A stretch of DNA of 13,168 nucleotides from Acidobacteriota bacterium. Lineage in GTDB: Bacteria > Acidobacteriota > Blastocatellia > Pyrinomonadales > Pyrinomonadaceae. The position numbers and the translations under genes were made by a program. Below the pieces are notes generated by a model. It did not search any database and was not told where the DNA came from. It saw only the letters and a program-made list of their open reading frames with translations. The stretch lies in the NCBI GenBank assembly GCA_003222935.1, contig QHXL01000277.1, positions 1,976-15,143 of the forward strand, given 5' to 3'. The first letter of the stretch is position 1. Each line of letters begins with the position of its first letter. Positions 7,580 to 13,168 of this stretch are shown here, piece by piece.

Positions 7580-7685
7580 TCGTCGAGCATTCTAACAGGA
7601 AATAACTTTAACTGGACGCGTGACCATTCGCTATGCGATCCTCAATATCGTCCTGCCACCAACTGCAAACATTCCGGATAAACAG
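7580..7685. promoter_or_regulatory. Divergent promoter region of zinc-ribbon and kinase genes (inferred)
   Basis: The starts of two divergent genes face each other here, so the promoters of the minus-strand pair and of the pentose-phosphate cluster should lie in or next to this stretch. No convincing -35/-10 pair was found. If the kinase starts at the GTG at 7620 instead, the shared region shrinks to 40 bp, which is tight for two promoters. Confidence 0.35.
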
Positions 7686-9206
7686 ATGAGCAGCCTGCTC
7701 GATGAAGTTCTAGACGGGGTAGAACCTGGGTTGGAAATGGTTCCAGTCGTTACCAAACTTGAACCACCAGTCTTGTTGAGTATCGACGTGGGCACGTCCG
7801 GAGTTCGAGCCGCTTACTTCGACGAGCGAGGCAATGAACTTAACGGAGTCAAGATTAGCCGCGCGCTCGGTCAAACCGCTTTCGACGAACTCAATCCAAA
7901 GAGCCTCGTCGCGGAAGTAATCGAGGCGATTGATCAACTACTCAACCAATCGCCAGCACCCGTAAAAATAATTGCTATTTCAACTTTTTGGCACAGCCTT
8001 GTTGGAATCGATTCGACAGGCGAGTTGACTACGTCTCTACTCACCTGGGCTGATACTCGAGCTACTGAGCAAGCAAAGTCACTTCGTTCGCAGTTCCAGG
8101 AAAATGAAATTCATCTGCGTACGGGTTGCCGATTTCACTCGAGCTACTGGCCAGCAAAGCTCTCATGGTTAGGACAGACGCAGCCCAAGTCTTTTGCTGA
8201 GACAAGTCATTGGCTGGGTTTTGCTGAGTACCTTTCCCTGCGACTTTTTGGGCGCATGCAAGCGAGCGTATCGATGGCCTCGGCGACGGGCTTATTCAAT
8301 CAACACACTTGCGATTGGGACTGGGATTTTGTTGATGCTCTCGAACTCGATCCGAAATCGCTGCCACCGATCATGGAACGGAATCAACAACCATCTCTGA
8401 CGGAAGAGTTTAATAATCGCTGGCCAACGCTTGCCGGCGCAAAACTGGCGGCGGTTATCGGCGATGGCGCAGCAAACAATATTGGAGGAGGATGCAGTAC
8501 AAGGAATAAGTGCGCATTAATGGTCGGCACTTCTGGAGCAATGCGTGTTGCTTTTCGAGGTGATCCGCCACGGTCGTTACCATCTTCGTTGTGGTCCTAC
8601 CGAATCGATCGCCAGCGAGTCGTTGTCGGGGGAGCTTTATCTGACGGTGGTGGGCTTTACCAGTGGCTAACGGAGTCGATGAGGATTGATGAAGACCCGA
8701 GTGTGCTTCAGGCCCAACTGGCAGCGATCGATCCTGATTCACATGGACTCACTATCCTTCCTTTTTGGTCAGGTGAACGAAGCACTGGTTGGACCGGCGA
8801 CGCACGCGGGGCAATCCTCGGGCTAACACAAGAGACGAAACCCGTAGCAATTGTGCGTGCTGCTCTTGAAGGGATTGCTTATCGATTCGCACTCATTGCG
8901 AAAGCGCTTGAAACCGTTGCACCTGGCTCGACAGTAATTGCGACTGGCAATGCACTTCGTTCTTCACCCGTATGGCCACAGATTATTGCCGATGTCCTTG
9001 GCAAGCCGCTAATGTTTGGCGGAACTCCCGAGGCGTCCATTCGAGGTGCTGCCTTGCTTGCGCTGGAGGCGGTGGGCAAAATAGGAAGCATCGAAGAGGT
9101 TTCAGTTTCAGTCGATGAGGTGTTTGAACCGAACATGCATCGTCACGCTCGTTACCAGGAAGCAATCGAGCGCCAGGAACAGTTCTATCAGAAGTTAGTG
9201 GGATAA
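7686..9206 (+). CDS. FGGY-family carbohydrate kinase (gluconokinase or xylulokinase type)
   Basis: With the chosen start the protein has 506 residues, normal for FGGY kinases, which phosphorylate sugars or polyols with ATP. LLSIDVGTSGVRAAYFD (residues 30-46) carries the first phosphate motif, and GDGAANNIG (259-267) holds the predicted catalytic base Asp260. GGALSDGGG (315-323) and ATGNALRSSPVWPQIIADVL (419-438) form the C-terminal FGGY signature. TFWHSLVGID and LLTWADTRA resemble gluconokinase-type members, but motifs alone cannot separate gluconokinase from xylulokinase. The start is uncertain: GTG 7620 (528 residues), ATG 7686 (GGA with a 7-nt spacer) and ATG 7737 are all in frame. All leave an extension before the usual kinase N-terminus. 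The stop is followed after one base by a hairpin repeat and then by the transketolase gene, which supports a role feeding the pentose phosphate pathway. Confidence 0.85.
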   Translation: MSSLLDEVLDGVEPGLEMVPVVTKLEPPVLLSIDVGTSGVRAAYFDERGNELNGVKISRALGQTAFDELNPKSLVAEVIEAIDQLLNQSPAPVKIIAISTFWHSLVGIDSTGELTTSLLTWADTRATEQAKSLRSQFQENEIHLRTGCRFHSSYWPAKLSWLGQTQPKSFAETSHWLGFAEYLSLRLFGRMQASVSMASATGLFNQHTCDWDWDFVDALELDPKSLPPIMERNQQPSLTEEFNNRWPTLAGAKLAAVIGDGAANNIGGGCSTRNKCALMVGTSGAMRVAFRGDPPRSLPSSLWSYRIDRQRVVVGGALSDGGGLYQWLTESMRIDEDPSVLQAQLAAIDPDSHGLTILPFWSGERSTGWTGDARGAILGLTQETKPVAIVRAALEGIAYRFALIAKALETVAPGSTVIATGNALRSSPVWPQIIADVLGKPLMFGGTPEASIRGAALLALEAVGKIGSIEEVSVSVDEVFEPNMHRHARYQEAIERQEQFYQKLVG

Positions 9207-9207
9207 A

Positions 9208-9304
9208 TGTCCGACGAACGTTAGTTTGTCGGGATCAGACAGAGACCTCCATGAAATTGACACTACTCCCAATTAAAAGACGACAAACTGAAGTTTATCG
9301 GACA
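9208..9304. repeat. REPIN/MITE-like inverted repeat, copy 2
   Basis: The arms are 9208-9231 and 9281-9304, 24 bp with 20 matches, around a 49-nt loop. Each arm starts TGTCCGA. The right arm contains CGACAAACT, two bases, then AGTTTATCG, so it is itself nearly palindromic. The left arm is a more diverged version. The element fills almost the entire kinase-transketolase gap, beginning 1 bp after the kinase stop and ending 5 bp before the transketolase ATG. Confidence 0.88.
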
Positions 9305-9309
9305 AAACT

Positions 9310-11346
9310 ATGAGTGCACCCGTGCAGGAAGAGAATTCCAACCCAAAACTCGATCAACTTTGCATCAACACGATTCGGACACTCTCGCTTGACGCTGTGC
9401 AAAAAGCAGAGTCGGGTCATCCTGGTTTACCACTCGGCGCAGCGCCGATGGCCTATGTGTTGTGGACCCGTTTTCTTCGACACAACCCGCGAAATCCAAA
9501 ATGGGAAAACCGCGATCGATTTTTGTTGTCGGCCGGCCACGGTTCGATGCTGCTCTACTCGTTGCTTCATTTGACCGGCTACGACCTGCCAATGGAAGAA
9601 CTTCAGAACTTCCGGCAGTGGGGTTCGAAAACTCCCGGCCATCCCGAGTACGGACTGACACCCGGCGTCGAGATAACCACCGGTCCCTTGGGCCAGGGCT
9701 TTGCCAACGGTGTCGGAATGGCTATGGGTGCTGCTCATCTCGCCGCAAAATTTAATAAGCCCGATCAGAGCCTCATCGATCATTATGTCTATGCAATTGT
9801 TTCTGACGGCGACTTGATGGAAGGAGTTGCGTCGGAAGCTGCGTCGCTGGCGGGTCATCTAAAACTCGGAAAACTCATTTATCTTTACGACGACAATCAC
9901 GTCACGATTGAAGGCTTTACCAGTTTGGCGTTTAGTGAAGATGTACCGATGCGTTTCGAGTCGTATGGCTGGCACACGTTGACGGTCAACGACGGTAACG
10001 ACCTGGAGGAGCTTGAAGCTGCGATTCGAGCAGCTCAAGCCGAAACTGAAAGGCCGAGTTTGATCTCAGTTAAGACTGTCATCGGTTTTGGCATGCCGAC
10101 CCAAGGTACGCGCAAAGCACACAGCGACGCACCCGGTGAAGAAGCGGTGCGAGAAACGAAGCGACATCTCGGTTGGCCGGAAGACAAGAGTTTCTATGTT
10201 CCAGATGAAGCGTTGGCCCACTTCCGCAGAGCCGTCGAACGGGGCGAACAACAGGAAGCCGAATGGCGCGGCCTGGTTGAGAGTTACGCGTCTACTTATC
10301 CTGAAGACGGAACGTTGTTGAATTCGACTTTGAGCGGTGAGCTTCCTGCCGGTTGGGAAGATCATTTACCTAAGTTTGAAGACGCGAAACAGATCGCAAC
10401 GCGCGTCGCCAGTGGCGAAGTGATAAATGCCCTGGCGCCGGTAATGCCAATGTTGATTGGGGGCTCCGCTGACCTTGGAGTTTCGAACAATACGGACATC
10501 AAGGAAGGCGGGAGTTTTGAAGCTGGCGAGTACCAGGGTCGCATTTTTCACTTCGGTGTGCGCGAACACGCGATGGGCTCAACGCTGACGGGGATTGCCT
10601 TGAACGGCGGTTTGATTCCGTATGGCGGAACGTTCATGACGTTTTCCGATTACATGCGACCGGCAATTCGTTTGGCTGCGCTTTCGGAAGTGCAAGTCAT
10701 CTATGTGTTCACTCACGACTCGGTAGGACTTGGCGAAGATGGACCGACACATCAACCTATCGAACACCTCGCCGCGCTCCGTGCGATTCCACATCTGTTT
10801 GTAATTCGTCCCGCTGACCCGGCTGAAGTTAGCGAGGCCTGGAGGATCGCAATCTTGCGTCGGCATGCGCCAACAGCACTGGCGTTAACGCGGCAGAAAG
10901 TAAAGCCGGCTGATCGTAATAAGTTTGCAGCAGCAGATGGGTTGCGACGTGGTGCTTACATTCTTGCCGAAGCGACGACCGCAGACGGAGCGACGACCAC
11001 TCCGCGGATTATTCTCATCGGTACCGGTTCCGAAGTCTCCCTAACTTTGGAAGCGCGCGAAGTGTTGCAAAATGACGGAGTGCCGACACGCGTAGTGTCG
11101 ATGCCGTGTTGGGAGTTATTTGAAGAGCAGCCGCGCGAGTATCGCGAGGAAGTTTTGCCGCCTTCGGTAGCCGCGCGCGTTTCGGTAGAAGCTGGAGTTC
11201 CACAAGGGTGGGATCGATACGTTGGACCGGCTGGGATCGTAATTGGTTTGGATCGTTTTGGGGGTTCAGCTCCGGGTGATGTTGCGCTTAAGGAGTTGGG
11301 ATTTAGCGTCGAGAATGTTCTGAACAGCGCACGAAGTTTGTTGTAA
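9310..11346 (+). CDS. tkt: Transketolase
   Basis: This is a complete 678-residue transketolase, the thiamine-diphosphate enzyme that moves two-carbon ketol units between pentose-pathway sugars. The N-terminal domain has [18 protein letters not shown] (35-52), [19 protein letters not shown] (73-91) and [16 protein letters not shown] (125-140). The ThDP/metal motif GDG (167-169) precedes Asn196. The pyrimidine-binding domain has FGVREHAMG (415-423) with catalytic Glu419, then [16 protein letters not shown] (473-488). The C-terminal domain has [10 protein letters not shown] (569-578) and [13 protein letters not shown] (646-658). No key residue is missing. The immediate upstream sequence is the right arm of a hairpin repeat and lacks an obvious Shine-Dalgarno. 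rpiB follows after 15 bp, so the two are very probably co-transcribed. Confidence 0.97.
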   Translation: MSAPVQEENSNPKLDQLCINTIRTLSLDAVQKAESGHPGLPLGAAPMAYVLWTRFLRHNPRNPKWENRDRFLLSAGHGSMLLYSLLHLTGYDLPMEELQNFRQWGSKTPGHPEYGLTPGVEITTGPLGQGFANGVGMAMGAAHLAAKFNKPDQSLIDHYVYAIVSDGDLMEGVASEAASLAGHLKLGKLIYLYDDNHVTIEGFTSLAFSEDVPMRFESYGWHTLTVNDGNDLEELEAAIRAAQAETERPSLISVKTVIGFGMPTQGTRKAHSDAPGEEAVRETKRHLGWPEDKSFYVPDEALAHFRRAVERGEQQEAEWRGLVESYASTYPEDGTLLNSTLSGELPAGWEDHLPKFEDAKQIATRVASGEVINALAPVMPMLIGGSADLGVSNNTDIKEGGSFEAGEYQGRIFHFGVREHAMGSTLTGIALNGGLIPYGGTFMTFSDYMRPAIRLAALSEVQVIYVFTHDSVGLGEDGPTHQPIEHLAALRAIPHLFVIRPADPAEVSEAWRIAILRRHAPTALALTRQKVKPADRNKFAAADGLRRGAYILAEATTADGATTTPRIILIGTGSEVSLTLEAREVLQNDGVPTRVVSMPCWELFEEQPREYREEVLPPSVAARVSVEAGVPQGWDRYVGPAGIVIGLDRFGGSAPGDVALKELGFSVENVLNSARSLL

Positions 11347-11361
11347 GACTGAAAGAAACTT

Positions 11362-11835
11362 ATGCGAATTGCGATTGGGGCAGATCATGGCGGCTATCCT
11401 CTCAATGAAACCCTGATCGCTGAACTGCGCAATGCAGGTCACGACTTAACCGACTTTGGTACTCACGACGGTTCCATCCCTGACGACTATCCCGACTACG
11501 CCCGTAAAGTTGCTGACGCAATACTGAGTGGCACCGCTGAAATCGGAATCCTGGTTTGTGGTAGTGGTGTAGGCGCCGCTGTTGCGGCAAACAAGTTTCG
11601 TGGCATACGTGCGGCTCTTTGCGGGGATACTTATTCAGCACACCAATCGCGTGAACACGATGATTGTAATGTTCTTTGCTTGGGAGCGCGGGTGGTAGGA
11701 ATCGAATTAGCTCTTGAGATTGTTCGCGCTTTTGTCGCGGCGCGTTTCACCGGGGAAGAGCGCCATCGTCGCCGGTTGGAAAAGGTCCGGGCGATCGAAA
11801 ACGAGATGTCCGCCAAAATGTCCGACAAACTTTAG
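11362..11835 (+). CDS. rpiB: Ribose-5-phosphate isomerase B
   Basis: The 157-residue product belongs to the RpiB/LacAB family and interconverts ribulose-5-phosphate and ribose-5-phosphate. IGADHGGY (5-12) is the family signature. VCGSGVGAAVAANK (65-78) contains Cys66, the same number as the catalytic cysteine of the E. coli enzyme, and SREHDDCNVLCLGAR (96-110) contains His99, the ring-opening histidine position. It is therefore the cysteine (E. coli) type, not the mycobacterial glutamate type. The last nine codons and the stop (11806-11835) are made from the leader and left arm of the hairpin repeat at 11817. This gives the odd tail MSAKMSDKL, where family members usually end near residue 148. 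It lies 15 bp behind tkt and is convergent with the lipid kinase gene. Confidence 0.95.
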   Translation: MRIAIGADHGGYPLNETLIAELRNAGHDLTDFGTHDGSIPDDYPDYARKVADAILSGTAEIGILVCGSGVGAAVAANKFRGIRAALCGDTYSAHQSREHDDCNVLCLGARVVGIELALEIVRAFVAARFTGEERHRRRLEKVRAIENEMSAKMSDKL

Positions 11836-11911
11836 TTTGTCGTGACCCGAGCAAAGAGCCCCTTAGTAGCTTCTAGCGTAGATCACGACAAACTAAAGTT
11901 TATCGGACATT
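11817..11911. repeat. REPIN/MITE-like inverted repeat, copy 3, between convergent genes
   Basis: The arms are 11817-11845 and 11883-11911, 29 bp with a single mismatch, around a 37-nt loop. Each arm starts AATGTCCGA and is also internally palindromic. The left arm holds CGACAAACT, two bases, AGTTTGTCG (11823-11842), and the right arm holds the same with one mismatch (11886-11905). A leader ATGTCCGCCAAA (11806-11817) precedes it, like the one outside copy 1. It contains the rpiB stop codon, and its last two bases are part of the lipid kinase stop codon. In RNA from either strand it would form a strong stem. It could serve as a bidirectional transcription end, although it has no U-tract. Confidence 0.92.
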
Positions 11912-12860
11912 ACACTACAAACTTTATCGCGCCGGGCAGCACGCGAAACTCGACCGGTGTTACACCCCGAACGTTTCCATCGACTTCGATCGGCATCCCA
12001 TCCTTCAGCATAAAAGTTTCAATCCGCACAATCTCGCCTTGCGTAATATTCACCTTGGGATTGTTAACGTGACCGCCTTGATGGACACGAGAGAGTTCAG
12101 TCATCACATTGCCGCGCGACAATCCAGAAGCCACTACCACGTCCAGCTTGCCGTCGTCGTTACGTGCATCCGGCGACAACATCATTCCTCCGCCCGCATA
12201 CAATCCACTTGCGACGCCTACGAGGTTCATTGGCCCATCAGCGAACACTTGTCCATCCACCGTCACCCGAACACGTCGCTCGCGCCAAACTGCGAGAGCG
12301 CCAAGTGCTGCGTACAGAAATCTAAACTCACCCGAGAAGTTGCGCATGAACTTTCCCTGCGCTGCTACTCGAGCAGCAGTCTCACCGCCAATACCCATGG
12401 TCGATGCGTTCAGACAGATGAACGGTTTTTGAAAGCCATCACAGCGTCCGTACATCACGTCTACATTCTTCGTCTGCTGGCCGCGAGCCAGGAACGAGTC
12501 GATCCAGCGTTGGAGTGGAACTCGTTTTCCGTGCATTCCTCGCGCGAAGTCATCACCTGTCCCTGCCGGGAAAACAGCAAGCCGAGCGTTCGGATTAATG
12601 CTCCGGGGGGTGGAATTAAGATTTTCGGCAAGTTCAAAAAAACCTTCCGCCGTTTCGCTGAGTGTTCCGTCGCCACCGACTACTGCAATCGTGCCTACGC
12701 CTTCCCGAAGCGCAGTTCGGGTCTTTTGGGTTGCATCGCCTTTAGCATTCGTTGCGTAAACCTGGTAATCGAGGTTGGCTTCTTTGAGTTCCTTTTCAAT
12801 AATGGGCCAGGCTTTGCGGGCTTTTGCAGCAACGTTGTTGACGATGATCAAGGTCTGCAT
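11910..12860 (-). CDS. Diacylglycerol/lipid kinase family protein (YegS/BmrU/DagK type)
   Basis: The protein has 316 residues, the standard length of the bacterial YegS/DagK family, which phosphorylates diacylglycerol or related lipids with ATP. IAVVGGDGTLSE (58-69) carries the GGDGT nucleotide motif, and FPAGTGDDFARG (97-108) is the second catalytic-domain signature. The C-terminal beta domain has LSPDARNDDGKLDVVV and, near the end, a VDGN motif with the putative acidic catalytic site. No membrane segment or signal peptide is apparent, as expected for a soluble enzyme acting at the membrane surface. The specific lipid cannot be inferred. It starts divergently from the quinone oxidoreductase-like gene and converges on rpiB, with its stop codon touching the end of the hairpin repeat. 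Confidence 0.9.
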   Translation of the reverse strand: MQTLIIVNNVAAKARKAWPIIEKELKEANLDYQVYATNAKGDATQKTRTALREGVGTIAVVGGDGTLSETAEGFFELAENLNSTPRSINPNARLAVFPAGTGDDFARGMHGKRVPLQRWIDSFLARGQQTKNVDVMYGRCDGFQKPFICLNASTMGIGGETAARVAAQGKFMRNFSGEFRFLYAALGALAVWRERRVRVTVDGQVFADGPMNLVGVASGLYAGGGMMLSPDARNDDGKLDVVVASGLSRGNVMTELSRVHQGGHVNNPKVNITQGEIVRIETFMLKDGMPIEVDGNVRGVTPVEFRVLPGAIKFVV

Positions 12861-12945
12861 GAAATGGTTGATAATGCCTTCAAACTAAGGCGCCGATTCT
12901 CTCCGATTATTGCTGGGCAGGCAAAACACAAAGGATCTAAAAACC
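12861..12945. promoter_or_regulatory. Divergent intergenic region, 85 bp, with one clear ribosome-binding site
   Basis: This gap lies between the start of the lipid kinase and the oppositely oriented quinone oxidoreductase-like gene, so both promoters are expected here or overlapping the coding ends. AAGGA at 12931-12935 lies 10 nt before the ATG at 12946 and is a plausible Shine-Dalgarno. I could not assign promoter boxes. Confidence 0.4.
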
Positions 12946-13168
12946 ATGAAAGCAGTTGTGAACACAAAACCCGGTGGCGTTGAAGTGCTGGAATTAAGAG
13001 AAATGACGGCTCCCGCACCTCCCGTAGCGAATCGAGTTCGCGTTCGCGTCCGAGCGTCGGCACTCAATCGAGCCGATGTGTATCAACGAATGGGAAGATA
13101 TCCTGCGCCTCCGGGAGTACCGCCCGACATCCCTGGATTGGAGTTCGCTGGAGAAGTTGATCAAATTG
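12946..13168 (+). CDS. Quinone oxidoreductase / zinc-type alcohol dehydrogenase-like protein (5' part only)
   Basis: The first 74 codons are present, beginning MKAVVNTKPGGVEVLELRE, with VRVRVRASALNRADVYQRMG at about 30-49 and PGLEFAGEV near the window end. This is the N-terminal GroES-like domain of the medium-chain dehydrogenase/reductase superfamily. The ALNRAD segment and the absence of an early zinc-ligand cysteine favour the NADPH:quinone reductase (QOR) branch. The nucleotide-binding domain lies outside the window, so cofactor and substrate are not determined. The start is supported by AAGGA 10 nt upstream. Confidence 0.85.
   Translation, partial: MKAVVNTKPGGVEVLELREMTAPAPPVANRVRVRVRASALNRADVYQRMGRYPAPPGVPPDIPGLEFAGEVDQI

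Noticed and set aside
9257..9262. Perfect TTGACA in the loop of repeat copy 2, possible -35 box for tkt
   Set aside because: No -10-like hexamer occurs at a 15-19 bp spacing, and the loop is not conserved between copies.
1024..11911. CRISPR array or phage attachment sites as an explanation for the repeats
   Set aside because: The repeats are inverted, far apart and unequal. There are no regularly spaced direct repeats, cas genes, integrase or tRNA.
11817..11911. Canonical intrinsic terminator
   Set aside because: The stem is strong, but it is not GC-rich and no U-tract follows on either strand. A termination role is therefore only a possibility.
12039..12983. Long open frame on the plus strand opposite the lipid kinase gene
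   Set aside because: It lies antisense to a clear GGDGT lipid kinase, its translation matches no family I know, and its end overlaps the start of the quinone oxidoreductase-like gene.

Overview
The window looks like a chromosomal segment of a mid-GC, non-model bacterium. My best guess is an Acidobacteriota of the Blastocatellia type. The grounds are indirect: the general style of the proteins, tandem ATTGCCR heptamers between genes, and frequent hairpin-type intergenic repeats. No rRNA or tRNA is present to confirm it. All ten genes resemble housekeeping or metabolic genes. I see no CRISPR array, phage gene, transposase, toxin-antitoxin pair or defence system. What is unusual lies in the intergenic repeats.

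Region 1 (1-5544) is metabolic. A partial GcvT-like aminomethyltransferase gene on the minus strand diverges from a plus-strand run. That run holds two tandem paralogous PYROXD2/CrtI-like FAD oxidoreductases and a threonine-aldolase-family PLP enzyme. The aldolase and the GcvT-like protein could both touch glycine/one-carbon metabolism, but the substrate of the oxidoreductases is unknown.

Region 2 (5513-7579) is a minus-strand pair: a protein with four zinc ribbons, then a polytopic membrane protein resembling GT-C glycosyltransferases. The two are 6 bp apart, and the membrane gene's 3' end overlaps the aldolase gene tail to tail.

Region 3 (7620-11835) is a plus-strand pentose-phosphate cluster: an FGGY sugar kinase (gluconokinase or xylulokinase type), transketolase and ribose-5-phosphate isomerase B. 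The kinase would feed phosphorylated sugar into the non-oxidative branch handled by Tkt and RpiB.

Region 4 (11910-13168) holds a minus-strand YegS/DagK-type lipid kinase, convergent with rpiB, and the start of a plus-strand quinone oxidoreductase-like gene.

Four non-coding structures stand out. Three are ~95-102 bp inverted repeats with a common TGTCCGA end and unrelated loops, at 1024-1125, 9208-9304 and 11817-11911. They sit in a divergent, a co-directional and a convergent gap. In the last two, each arm is itself palindromic, which recalls REPIN (inverted REP-doublet) organisation with an atypical head. One supplies the last codons and stop of rpiB, and one supplies nearly all the DNA upstream of the tkt start. 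The fourth, at 2787-2884, is an inverted pair of five-unit heptamer arrays ending at the start of the second oxidoreductase gene.
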